Below the pieces are notes generated by a model. That model was not told the origin of the DNA, did not search any database, and saw only the letters and a program-made list of their open reading frames with translations. Made by a program: the position numbers and the translations under genes. A DNA stretch of 64,000 nucleotides from Oryzias latipes. Taxonomy: Eukaryota; Chordata; Actinopteri; Beloniformes; Adrianichthyidae. The number at the start of each line of letters is the position of its first letter. The stretch's first letter is position 1. Positions 21,926 to 34,600 of this stretch are shown one piece after another. The DNA lies in the NCBI RefSeq assembly GCF_002234675.1, contig NC_019866.2:709083-773082 (forward strand), in the 5' to 3' direction.

Positions 21926-23749
21926 CCAGGTCTTAGTTACAGTCATTGTAAAAGCTGCATGTTTTATGTCAGAGCCCTGAGGGATTCCACAACTAGCCGA
22001 TGATTTTATTAGATCGACTTCCAGCTGCTTCTTCTAGATGCTTTCATAAAATATGAAGATCTGTGAACTAATTACTTTTATCTTTGAGTAACTAAATGAC
22101 CCCCCCCCCCCCCTACACACAGATGGTGAGTTCAGGGACAGTGGAACAAACAACAATTATGCTGCAAAAGCAAACTTCCTACAAGTTTTTATTCCAAATT
22201 CTTAAACTATTTCATGTGAACTGAAAGGATCCACAGAAAAACCTTCATTTCAGAGCAGAATCCCTGCAGTTCTGCAGCTTTAACTGATAAACTGTTTATT
22301 TATGAGTTCATGTTAAAGGATTTGGTCAAATGCAGAGATTCTACTGTTTTATCAAAGAAGTTCATTAAAAAAAACATTCCCAGAATGCACCTCTCCTGTC
22401 ACAGTTCACAGTATTATTTGAAACAGATAAAAAGGATCAAAGCTAATGTTGGAATTCAATTCCCATGTAGCTACAAAATGTGATTCATCTGAAAGGCTCA
22501 GAGGCCACGCCCACTCCACCACTCCTGACCACCAACTTTTATATAGAATCAACATGAAGCAACAGTTTCCTGTGAGCGGAAAACATTAGAATTCAATAGA
22601 AGTTCAAGTCAAAGAAAAGTGCAGCAAACATGATGACAGTGTTTCTGTTTGGATCTGAATTATTTGAAAATGTTATAAAAATGATCCTTAAATATGAAGC
22701 TGCTTGAATGAGTTTCTTACATTAAAATAATAATAATATTGTTCTGTAATAATTATTTTACAGGTTTGGAATCTAGAATATTCAGTTTTATTTACAGCAG
22801 CACAGATTCAAACGTCCTGATTTATGTAAAAAAAAAAACAGTAGTTCTGTACAAAAAAAGCTGAAAGTTCCTTTGAATGAAAAGAAATGAAATCAGTTAC
22901 ATTTAAAAAAATGATGCCTTAAGACGACAAGTAATAAATAAGATCTTCATTTTCTTTACATTAATTCAAAATTCCAAAGATGTAAAGAAACAAAAAGAAT
23001 TAAATCCGTTATGTAAAGTAATTACATTTATGAATTATTGACTTCCTAAGATTAGATTTACATCGACTGTGAATATTTATTGTATTTCCAGCATATTCCA
23101 GTTAGCAAAGGCTGTTTTTGGCTCCATTGGTCCCAAACTAAAGGCAGAGTCTAGCATTAGAGGCTCCCCCTGTGTTAAACATGACGGCTCTGTAACATCC
23201 AGGTTTGACGTACAGAACCAGAACCAGACAGATCCAATGCATCTAGTTGATAAACACAAAGCAGATCCAGTCCTGCAGTTCTGCTCGAGTCTTTTTTTGG
23301 CTGCACTGGACCAAAATATAGAACTACAGACCGCTAGAATCAGCATCGTATCAAAGTATTAAAGCGTTCCTATGAACCGTGGTACCTGTATGTGTGGCCC
23401 GGGACGCTGTTTGGTCCAGTGTTCGACCCAACAGGTTCTCCTCCATGGATGCTTAGTGGCTTCTGTAGCTAAACTTGCAGCTTTTGGTCGTCAACGACGT
23501 AAAACCAACCACAACCAGACTTTCAGTTTGTTTTTTTCTGCCTCCCAATTCACCGCTAGATGCGAGCTCCTGATACCTAACATCACTGGATGTAACTGAT
23601 CCAAAACAAGCTGTTGATGAGGCCAAAGAGTATTTTGACTGGGATTTGGATTGTTGTAGGACAAACATGGTCCAGTTAGAAAATGAAAAAGTATTTCCAT
23701 TGTCCATGGATTACAAAAGGACTGCAAAATACCCGCAAGAAAAGAATAT
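21926..23749. other. AT-rich intergenic, nothing recognised
   Basis: It contains a poly-C run near 22101 and long A runs. Frames at 23069-23362 and 23077-23346 are short and resemble no family I know. Confidence 0.35.
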
Positions 23750-25090
23750 CCTTCATAAAAACAACTTAAACAGAGAACCAAAGAGGCAGAAATTAAATAT
23801 AAAAAATACTAAAATGAATGAACGCAGATCATTAGAACATGTAAGGAGGAATATTCTGGAAAACCTGTAGAGAAAAACAAAAATAATATCAAAAAAACAT
23901 GTGGCATACTTAATAATAGTCTGTAACAAGGAAAACATGTATCCAAAATCCTTCATTAGTGAGGACAGACATGTATTAAATGGAGGACATTGCTGAAAGT
24001 CTGAGTGATTCTTTTGTAAACGTGGGACTTGAATTAGAAAAACTAATTCTAGATCCAGGAACAGGAAAAGATGAGGAAATACGGATCAACAGGAACCCCA
24101 GTCAAATGGTTGTTAAGCCAGTAACTGAAAATGAAATATTAAAGACAGAGAGGACTGAAGGGGAAACTCTGCACTCATGTTGACGACATCAACACGACTT
24201 TGGTGAAAACTGTAATCAGTGGAATCCAGAAACCAGAATAGATCTGGAATTTATCATCCAAACAGATTTGTTTCCAAATCAAATGAAAATAGCTGAATTT
24301 GTACCATTACACCAAAACGGGAACAAGCATCACTTCACAAACTACAGACCCGTTTCTATGTGACCTCATAGCAGATAGATGTTCATAACTAGACTGAACT
24401 CTCATCAACGTCACCGGCCCTTATGAATGCAATAGAAAATCGAACAAAGAATTGATTCGAAAAACATGTAATTGGGGTATTTATTGATTTCAAAATGCTT
24501 TTGACACAAGGAACCACTGCATATTAATAAGTAAGTTGGAACGATGTGGCATTAGGGGGGCAGAGTGAGACTGGAACCGAAACTATTTCAGCAACAGGAA
24601 GCAGTTTGTAAAGGTTGGAATTTCCCAATGTTTGGACATTGTTTGTGGAGTCCCTCAGGGCTCGGTTCTGGGACCAATATCTTGTTGATCTTGTATAGAA
24701 ATTCTTTATTTATGATTTCCATGACAGTTGTTTTATTTGCTGATGACACACATGTTTTTGTGGTGATTTGCAGCAACTCAGAAATATTTAAGGAGATGGA
24801 CAAACTGAAGATATGGTTTAAATAAACTTTCATTAAATTAAGTTAAACAAGGACGATGTTATTTGGTAACTATAATGGTTAAAATAGAAACATTGTCATG
24901 CTCATAAATGGGCTGAAACTTGAAGGAATTTATGAAAATAAATGTCTGGGGGTTAGAATTGATGAAAAACTGGCCTGAAAAGCACAGATTAGGTCTTTAC
25001 AAACTAAATAGTCCAAAAGTTTTAAACGAGCCGTTTCAACGACACTCTTTACAGAAATCAGGGTTGTACTCATTTACCTTTTTAATCCAC
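23750..25090 (+). mobile_element. Second LINE copy, heavily decayed (same family as 16.5-18.5 kb)
   Basis: Translated pieces match a non-LTR element in order: INREPKRQKLNIKNTK, EDIAESLSDSFVNVG, KPVTENEILKT, FTNYRPVSM, then VCGVPQGSVLGPI and VLFADDTHVFV (the F-ADD catalytic motif) near 24730, and KCLGVRIDEKL near 24950. It is broken many times, lacks the endonuclease and is inactive. Confidence 0.8.
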
Positions 25091-27239
25091 ACAAACTAAA
25101 GTCAAAGATAGAAACACATATTTTCCACAGTCCTCTTATTCTTTTCAGTCTCTTTAGTTCCAGTGTTCAAACAGAATTCTGATGTCCAAAAAAGCATAAA
25201 TCCACAAGGAAACGGAAGTCTAAAATAAACGGAACGATCTCACCTAAACGTGTTTGTTTGTAGCTTCCAGCCTTAACCCGCTTTTCTTGGGGGGGCCAGA
25301 TCTTTTTCATTTCTTCCTGGGGTTCCTCGTAACCTTCCAGCCTCTTTCCTTATTTCCTCTCTCACAGCTGCCGACGCCCCAAACTTTTCCCCTTTTCGTC
25401 CCTTGCTGGTGACTCCGCCCACTTCCTCCAGAATCCAACATAGAATGAAACAACATGATAAGTTATAAGTACAAGTTTCACATTACAAACAACATTTATA
25501 TAAACCAAGAAACAGTTTCTACTTGTTTTTGTAGTTCAGTCGTCACTAAGATTTTTATTTTATCTGGATATGTTTGTGCTACAAGTTCCTCAGTGTTGAA
25601 TGAAGCTAAACTGGTTCTGTTCTCACCACATTTCTCTCGTTGAATGGAGGTTTGGGGGAACAGCTATTGAGCAACGTTACGTTCACCTTCAACACTTCTA
25701 TAGAGAGCAACACAAATCTACACCAAGTCAGTTACTTTGAGCACAAACTCATTATTCATTCAATGATGTCGTCGAGGATTGAACAGATTCAAACATTTAA
25801 AAATGATTCTGAGGCTGTTTCCATAAAAAATGAGTTAATTCCAGAGAGGAAAATAATCCTTTAGAAAACTCAACAAAATGATGTTCATCTTTGTCCTAAA
25901 GGCCAAATATGGCCAATGTTGATGATTGATTTCCTTTAGGATGGTTCTGGATTCACTTCTGGACTCTTATGTTAAGAATAATAAACTGTTTTTATTTATC
26001 TGATTAAGGTAAAATCTGGACTTTTCCTGAAGTTTATTCATAAAATCTGGAAAAATCTGAAATGAGGAAAACAGAAACATGAAGGTTTCCTAAATAATCC
26101 CAGCAGATTACTGAGAGTTTTCTAGATCAGTGAATGGAAAACTGTAGAATAGAAGGTTTTTTTCTGCTTTGATGGACAAAAACTTAATTTCTGTCTGTCT
26201 GAAAACAGTTCATTCATGGGATTGGCATAAAGTCTGACTGTAATCTGAAGCTGCAGTTCCAGATTATTCCAGTTCAAACTCTGGGTTCCTGAAGGTCTCT
26301 AACGGGTTTGAGACTTTTTTGGGTTCTGGGTTCAGAAATGTTTCAAACTGTTGAGAGTTTGTGGATCGAAAGACTTAAATATTTATTTGGAAATCAAACC
26401 AAACAGAAAATCTGCTCAAATCTGAACAATGAGGTTTTTTTCCAGGATGTTTTGATTTTGACAGAAATATTTTGGTTTTTGCCAAATATCAGAAACTAAA
26501 TGATTTTTTAGTCTTGAATCTGAAAAACCTTTGTTGGTCTCCCGTCTCGTTCTGACATTTTGTGAAGAAGTGAGTGGAAAAAGTAGAAACAGAAGTTTGA
26601 GAGTCTTTTACCTGAAGGAAAAGGTTGCAGCTGTTCCTCATTCTCACCTGGTCAGGTGGGTTTAGCTCCACCCCCTTTGAACCAGACACAGGAGGAACAA
26701 TAAAGTTTCCTTGAACGGATCATCAGAACAGAACCAGCAGCTTTGAGATCCAGATCGGTCCGATGACCAGAGGATCTCTAGATGAACAAAGATTCATTTC
26801 TGTTTCTTAGGAAACGGTGAAAAGGGTTCCGAATTTAGTTTAAAGCAAAAGAAATGAAACAAACAGGAAATGCTGAAGCCTTTCAAAATAAAGTTTCTGG
26901 AAATGTTTGTGGGTCAATAATCAGGGTTTGGTGTTAAAATATTCTTTCATGTTTATAGGAATAGAAAATCTGTTTGTAGAATTTCATGTTGAGACGACGG
27001 ATTTATGGGAGGAAAAAGACCAAAACATCCGTGGATGAAAGTTCCTCAGAGAAGCGGTGGTGAAACCATCAGACCTCGCTGGTGTTTCTGTCAATTCTCC
27101 TTAAAAAAAAGCTGTTTTCCCAGAATGAGAACGGCTAAATTGATCTTATTCCATAAAACATTCCTTCAATTCCAGACCAGAGTCTCTGCTTTCACACTTT
27201 AAAAAACGGAATCCTTTCAGGAAAAACTCAAACTCTTAA
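25091..27239. other. AT-rich intergenic, no gene recognised
   Basis: No convincing coding exon or repeat family was seen on either strand. Confidence 0.35.
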
Positions 27240-27480
27240 GAGTCTGTTGATCTACAGCATCAGAAAAGATAAATAAACACAGAAATCTACTAAATTTGAT
27301 TTGATTAAAGCATCTGATTCTATTTGAATGTCTAAGTTCAGTCTGTGTGGGGTCATGTCCAGTTAGCAGCTCATTCCTCCTAATGCATGAATATTGAATA
27401 TGGAGTCCCACAGGGATCAATATTGGGTCCTTCCTTTTTCTTTCATTACTAATTTGTGGAGTCTCAAATGTTTTCAAACG
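27240..27480 (+). mobile_element. LINE reverse-transcriptase scrap
   Basis: FDLIKASDSI near 27297 and EYGVPQGSILGP near 27398 are reverse-transcriptase motifs lying close together, so the sequence between them is deleted. It is a dead fragment of a non-LTR element. Confidence 0.6.
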
Positions 27481-27892
27481 TGTTCTTTTTGATAGAAATT
27501 CAAATGGTTAAACTTCAAAATGGATTTATTAAGAATGTTTTATTGACTTTGTAAAAGACAGAGTTCTTGTTTCTACTGATAAAACAGGAGGAAGGACATT
27601 TGTCTACTAATGGAGGAAAAATGGAGAAAGTGTCTGGGTTTGGATTCTTTGGGTCTTTAGTTTTTTTTGCCACATTCTTCTGAACACATTTGACATTTCC
27701 ATTCCAATAGCTGCAGCTTTCTTCAGCAGTATTTAGGTGATGCTTTCTCTTATTCAGTCTTCTCCTCTCCAGGAACAACACGCCTCTCATTGACAAAGAG
27801 GATTAGAAAGTGAAGAAACGTCAAAGTAAACACAGATTTCTGTTATACCACCCAGAAAATGATCAACACTCTCTTCTAAAGGCTCCATATTC

Positions 27893-28330
27893 ATTTTTTT
27901 TTTATTTAACCCTTATTTACCCAGAAAAAGTCCCATTGAAAATAAGAATCTCTTTTTCAAGGGAGTCCTGCAGGAGGAAACAATCAATTATATTTACAAT
28001 TAAAATGTAAACGTCAAATAAATAAAACTGAGAGTTTATGGAAAACAGGTACAAGTAGAAGTGACTTTCTCCTCCATTCTCAGCCTGGATTTAAACATAT
28101 TCAGAGGAACGAGTTCAAGCTGCAGATGCAGGAAGGTGAAAGCAGAGATCTGGAAATGAAATGAACCTCCAGCTGGACAGAGAAGAGCGTCCCCCTCCAG
28201 AGCTCACAGGGACGAGTCCAGGCCTTCCAGTCCGTCACAAACCTCAAAGCAGAATCCTCAGAATCCTGTAGCCTTCATAGATAAAGGTCTCCACGATGTC
28301 AAATGGATAAGAAGCTGCGGTGACGAGTCT
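27893..28330. repeat. Interspersed repeat of unknown class
   Basis: TTATTTACCCAGAAAAAGTC, AAAATAAGAATCTCTTTTTC and AAGGGAGTCCTG resemble a repeat I recall as common in fish genomes. No coding capacity or clear ends are seen. Confidence 0.4.
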
Positions 28331-28389
28331 CTGGTTGATCCCAACAGGAAAACAAACCCAGTTTCAGTTTCCTCACATTCTTTAATAAA

Positions 28390-29100
28390 TGTATGAAAGG
28401 TTGCCGTATATTTCCAAATTCTTCAATGTCTTTTAGAGTTTATGTAATTCTTTCTAAAGGGACTCCTAACAGCATTTGTTGGATCCACTGGGTTTGGATC
28501 CACTGGGTTTGGATCCACAGGGTTTGGATCCACTGGGTTTGGATCCACAGGGTTTGGATCCACAGGGTTTGGATCCACTGGGTTTGGATCCACTGGGTTT
28601 GGATCCACAGGGTTTGGATCCACTGGGTCATGCTCGGCCTGGAAGGGTTTTTCCAGTGTTTGGTAAAACACATTCTTGCGTAACTCGAATAAGTCTAGAG
28701 GTGGTGGTAGGAGTATGTTTTGAATCAAATAAATTCGTTTTGGAAGTACTTATCTTTAGTTTGTTTATTCTTCCCATAATTGGGATTGGTGATGTCATCC
28801 ATTTCTCTATGGAGCCGTTTCTTTTTGTCATTAATTTGAAGTTTTCAACAACATTAAATTGAAACGGCCAATGGACCTTCTGGAAGGCGTCTTCAGCATC
28901 CAGAGCTAATAAAGCTGTTTCTGCTTTATTTGTGTTCATATTTGAAACGCTCCTCATGTTGTGGAACCTTCACCTTCCAGATATGAATCCATTTTGGGTT
29001 TCTATCAATAATGTTTGGCTCCATATTCTGTCGTCGTGTTGCTAAGAGTTTACATATGATTGGAAGGTCAGAGTTTAACAAACTTCTTGCTCTAAAATGT
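28390..29100 (-). mobile_element. L1/Tx1-like LINE reverse-transcriptase fragment
   Basis: On the minus strand, 28957 to 28700 reads ALLALDAEDAFQKVHWPFQF, then IEKWMTSPIPIMGRINKLKI. These are the L1-type motif A (LDAEKAFDRV-W) and the conserved PISLxGRINxIKM block. A 15-bp minisatellite interrupts the C-terminal side. It is decayed and inactive. Confidence 0.7.
28481..28629 (+). repeat. 15-bp minisatellite, about 10 units
   Basis: The unit is GGATCCACTGGGTTT with a common T/A variant (CACAGGG). Each unit carries a BamHI-type GGATCC. The multiple-of-three period gives an open frame WIHWV or PVDPN that is not a protein. Confidence 0.95.
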
Positions 29101-30259
29101 TCACATTTAAGGTTTTTCTGTATTAGGTCGTAGAATTATGATTGATGGGAGGAGCTTGACGTGACGTCTGACCTTTAAAAGCTTCCGTCTGACGTTTGCA
29201 ATGTTTATGATGAAGAACTCATCAATATGTTTTCCTATATACTTGATCAATTCTTTGTCCTGTAACCATTTATGCTGAAAATGTCTTTAATAGGATTTTT
29301 ATCCAAAAACATGGAGCTCCAGATCACAACAGAGTCCTGAAAACATCAAAATACACATTCTAGGACAGAATTCTAGAGAGATTCGGAAATAATCCTGGAA
29401 AATGTCTCGTATTTGACTTTAATCCTCTCCATAATCAGTTCAGTTCTGGGATGTTCCTCTGGGTAACCAAGAACTTGTAATTATGGGATGGAATTTCCCT
29501 GTAGATCTATGTGTTCTAGAGTTAAAGTCAGCGGCTCCAATCTACTGTCCTGTGAGTCCTGCCTTTGTCAGAAATACGTCTCCTAGAGCCGTAAACCGAA
29601 TCTTGATTCATGTAGAAACGTCTTCAGTTCTGGTATCAGCTGATTCCCGGGTTCTGGTTCTGGGTGACAGGTCTCCCACAAAAACACAAACAAAACATCA
29701 GTTTTGATGTCATTTCCTGTAGTTTTAACAGAAAAACTGTTCAATCTAATTTTTTACGTCCATAAAACGTAATTAGTGTTTATACAACTCAAACTTCTTA
29801 TTTTATTTATATATTATTTACATTTTTTAACAGAAACGTGGACGACTTTGTGATGAAAAACGGAAAAGACAGAAATTCTGATTTTTGTGAAGAAACTTTT
29901 TTTCCGTTCTCAGAAAAAAAGCAAAAGACTAAAACTGAAAATCCTGGATTTCATCTCCAACCAGAAAATGTCGACTCTTTAAAATCTGAAAGTATTTTCA
30001 TGTTTTCTCTGTTTATAATAAAAGACGAGAACTCAGCAGTCGCCCCGGTAACGGGGCGGGGTGGTGGAGTGGCTTTAAAGCCCGGGACAAAAAAAAACTT
30101 TATTGATCCTGATGTTGAGATGAGCGGACAGATGTTCTCGTCAGTGTAAAAGTACCCCCCCCCCCCCCCCCCAGCTTCAGATCGTTGCGCTCCATGTGGG
30201 TCGGCTCTTCATCTCCAAAAACCTCCTACTCCTCATCCTCAGACCAGCTCTGATCCGCA
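29101..30259. other. Intergenic, nothing recognised
   Basis: It includes a poly-C run near 30156-30172. No coding exon is convincing. Confidence 0.35.
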
Positions 30260-30720
30260 TCCAAACCTAAAACCACCTCCTTACGACAGCTGAGGCCGGA
30301 CTCCTCACCATCCTCTTCCTTTTGACCTGAAGGCGACCTTTGACCCCGCCTGTCATCATTCCTTCAGGCGTTCCGCAGGGTTCCGTCCTGGAGCCTCTTC
30401 TCTTCATTTCTGTGATGACGCCCAGCTCTTCATCACCACCGAAGTTCTCAGCAGTGAAATCCTGTTTCTCCTCCAACTTTCTCAGACGACCAGAACCTGC
30501 GGTTCCTCTGTTATCTAGAACCACACCTCGTCTTTTCCCTCACTTCCTCCGTTCCTCGTCCCCTCGGTCCAGGTCTCAGATCAGAACCATCTCCTGACCC
30601 CCCCCCCCCAAAGTGCTGCAGTCTGGTCTCCTCTCTTTTCTGTTTTGTGTGATTTTGTTGTACGGTGTCCCTGAAGACCAAAAGGCATCTCCATCTAACA
30701 TTTAATATTTATTATGACTG
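30260..30720 (+). mobile_element. L2-like LINE fragment
   Basis: DLKATFDPACH (motif A) near 30326, GVPQGSVLEPLLF near 30368 and CDDAQLFITTE near 30412 are reverse-transcriptase motifs squeezed together by internal deletion. The family is probably L2/Maui. It is inactive. Confidence 0.65.
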
Positions 30721-31360
30721 TAGAGAAAGATTTGAACTTTGTTTAAAAATGTTAAAAGATAAAACAAGTTGTTGCTGCTTTTATTTTGAAAATATCCCAA
30801 TAAAGGTTCTTTCAAAGCTTCGGTGCTTTTAGTTTTTCAATCAAAGCTCCACAGAATAAAAAGTTTCAAGTTTTACTGAATCAGAGACGTTTTTCAGAAT
30901 AAACCTGATGGAGTCCTTCACATTCACCTGAGTTCAACCTAAAGCTCAAAGACAGCAGGTGAGGTATCACAAAAGGGGCGGGGCATCATCAGGTCAATGA
31001 AGAGAGCCTCAAACTGCAGGTTTGACAAACACTGAAAGCCACAATCAGGAAGCGTTGATGCCACATCTTCATCACGCAGGCGCTGTGGTCCACGGCCGGG
31101 TCCCCCCTCCCCCGGGGGTTCCTGCGGGTCCTTTTTGGGTCTGGGTCGGGTCTGTACCGACTAGATTCTGAATGAATCTGGATCCCAGAAGCTTTAAAAA
31201 CAGACGTCTGCTTTACGGCGTTTCTCCTTCAGGGAAAGAATCAAAATCAAAGATCTTCAGTCCGACTTTCAGGACTGCAGGAAGTGGCCAGCGGGGGGCG
31301 CCAGCGCCGCAGGAAGTTCTGCTCAGAGAGGAGCTTCAGGCATGAAAGCAGTAAGAAAGG

Positions 31361-31522
31361 AGTGGGTCATCTAGACCCACTAAACAGAGCTCTGAACCTT
31401 TTTTCTTCAATGATCTTCACTGGTGTCCATGGATTACATGAAATCTTTGTCATGGTAGGGAGAACACGTCAATGGATGGGGGGGGGGGTCATCTGGACCC
31501 CATAGGGCAGCACAAGGGTTAA
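31361..31522. mobile_element. TTAA-ended MITE, copy 2
   Basis: It matches 12715-12890 over most of its length and ends GCAGCACAAGGGTTAA at 31522. The left end is truncated. Confidence 0.6.
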
Positions 31523-31609
31523 CAAACAAACCGATCGATCAATAAACCTAAACTTGGGAAAACGCTGTGACCCCCTCCTGTGCGATAAGCCCCTCCTCCT
31601 CAGTCCGTG

Positions 31610-34600
31610 TCAGCCTGCTTGATTGGTCGCTGCCTCGTCTGTGTGTGGGCGTGGCCTCATCTGCCGCAGGGCCCCCCTGCAGATCAGAGAGAACCAATAG
31701 AGCTGCAGGGGCCACAGCAGAGCCGCCCCCAGGTTGCACTGCCAGGGGGCCACCAGGGGGACCTGGTGGAGCGGGATGGAGGCGTACCTGCAGACAGAGA
31801 GGAGAAGACCCGATCTTCAGAACCTCAGAGGTTCTGGACCGTCTGTGGAGTCGTCCCAAACATGGATGTAAAGTGAGCAGCTCCAGGGCCGGTCCCAGAG
31901 GTTTAAATGTTTAAATATTACAATATCTACCTCATAGTACTTTCTTTTTATTATTTATCCTCTCCTGTCTTACTCCTTTAAACTTTTTTATAGCTTTCTA
32001 GTTTGGATGAAAAGACACCAACCAGTTTTTACCAACAGTAAAAACTGACGTTTGCGTTCAGAAAACAAATGATGTTTATATTAATATCCAGAAGTGAAAA
32101 ACATGAAATGTATAAAAAAATATTAAAAAGATCTAGAATGTAAAATAATAATCATTATTATTACTGAGTAAACTAAAGAACCATCAGCCTGACTTCACTC
32201 AGGATTACGTAATATCTGGTGCAGCAGAACCCACAGCCTGATTCTCATCCAGAACCGGCCCAAATGATGTCCATCCACCTAAAGCAACATTTACCCGCAA
32301 AGTCAGAAAAAAGCCGCCCTAATGAGCGGGAAACCCCCCCCCCTTCTGCTCGCTAACCTGCTGTTGACTGGAATGTACCATTGCTGCAGAAGGACGGGGG
32401 GACCAAAGACTCTACATGATCATTCTATTATGCTAGTTCACTATTTCTTTGTTTTTTATGAGTTATGGGTGTAAAATTCATTATGGAAACTTTTATGAAG
32501 CGTTTAGCTTGGGGCCCCTAGAGTGTTGGGGCCCCGAGTCTGAGGGTAACTCCGCCCCTGGCTGGTTCTAACCTTCATGAGGCCAGAGGCCCCCGGGCCC
32601 CCCCATATAGCATCTGTTCTGCAGTCAGACCCTGATCTGCTGAGACCCAAACCCGGTTCTCCTCCTTCAGCTCAGTGGACCCGCAGGCGGACAGGCGGCT
32701 CACCTGCTGTAGGCGTAGTACAGGTACGGGAAGAGCAGCACGCGGCAGCAGAAGAAGGACAGCAGCATGAAGACGCCGTTGGCCCTGTGCAGCAGCGTCC
32801 GCTGCTTCCTGTACTGAAGACACAAACACCTTCAGCTGCTGCTGAGGAAGAGGAGGAGCACCTGAACACATCGGCCAATCAGATCAAAGCTCCAGGAAAC
32901 CTTCAGCTTCACCAGAAAGACTGAAGCTTCTGGTTCTGATCCGATCACCTGATGCAGATTCTTCTCCAGAACAAAAGCCCGTCAGCTTCTCAGCTTAACA
33001 TTTTAGCCTGGACTCAGACGTGCACGCTCATCAGCCGGTCACGTGCACGCACATTAGCAAGTCACGTGCACATTCATCAGCCGGTCACGTGCACGCACAT
33101 TAGCAGGTCACGTGCACGCTCATCAGACAGTCACGTGCACGCTCATCAGACAGTCACGTGCACACTCATCAGCCGGTCACGTGCACGCTCATCAGACAGT
33201 CACGGGCACGCTCATCAGAAAGTCACGTGTACACTCATCAGTCACGTGCACACTAATCAGCCGGTCACGTGCACGCACATTAGCAGGTCACGTGCACGCT
33301 CATCAGACAGTCACGTGCACACTCATCAGCCGGTCACGTGCACGCTCATCAGACAGTCACAGGCACGCTCATCAGACAGTCACATGCACGCTCAACAGAC
33401 GGTCACGTGTACACTCATCAGACAGTCACGTGCACACTAATCAGCCGGTCACGTGCACGCACATTAGCAGGTCACGTGCACGCTCATCAGGCAGTCACGT
33501 GCACACTCATCAGCCGGTCACGTGCACGCTCATCAGACAGTCACGTGCACGCTCATCAGACAGTCACGTACACACTCATCAGGCGGTCACGTGCACGCAC
33601 ATTAGCAGGTCACGTGCACATTCATCAGCCGGTCACGGGCACGCTCATCAGACAGTCACGTGCACGCTCATCAGACAGTCACGTGCACACTCATCAGACA
33701 GTCACGTTCACACTCATCAGCCGGTCACGTGCACGCTCATCAGACAGTCACGTGCACTCTCATCAGACGGTCACGTGCAAACTCATCAGACGGTCACGTG
33801 CACGCACATTAGCAGGTCACGTGCTCGCTCATCAGCAGGTCACGTGCACGCTCATCAGACAGTCACGTGCACACTCATCAGGCGGTCACGTGCACGCACA
33901 TTAGCAGGTCACGTGCACATTCATCAGCCGGTCACGGGCACGCTCATCAGACAGTCACGTGCACGCTCATCAGACAGTCACGTTCACACTCATCAGCCGG
34001 TCACGTGCACGCTCATCAGACGGTCACGTGCACGCACATTAGCAGGTCACGTGCACGCTCATCAGACAGTCACGTGCACACTCATCAGGCGGTCACGTGC
34101 ACGCACATTAGCAGGTCACGTGCACATTCATCAGCCGGTCACGGGCACGCTCATCAGACAGTCACGTGCACGCTCATCAGACAGTCACGTGCACACTCAT
34201 CAGACAGTCACGTTCACACTCATCAGCCGGTCACGTGCACGCTCATCAGACAGTCACGTGCACTCTCATCAGACGGTCACGTGCACATTCATCAGCCGGT
34301 CAAGGGCACACTCAACAGACAGTCACGTGCACACTCATCAGACAGTCACGTGCACACTCAACAGACAGTCACGTGCACACTCATCAGCCGGTCACGTGCA
34401 CGCACATTAGCAGGTCACGTGCTCGCTCATGAGCAGGTCACGTGCACGCTCATCAGACAGTCACGTGCACACTCATCAGGCAGTCACGTGCACGCACATT
34501 AGCAGGTCACGTGCACATTCATCAGCCGGTCACGGGCACGCTCATCAGATAGTCACGTGCACACTCATCAGGCAGTCACGTGCACGCACATTAGCAGGTC

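Noticed and set aside
28393-28728. Open frames with WIHWV or PVDPN repeats
   Set aside because: They are translations of a 15-bp minisatellite lying in a dead LINE.
33112-34410. 432-codon His/Thr/Ser-rich open frame
   Set aside because: It is a product of the 23-bp minisatellite inside a tlcd3b intron on the opposite strand. All three frames are open.
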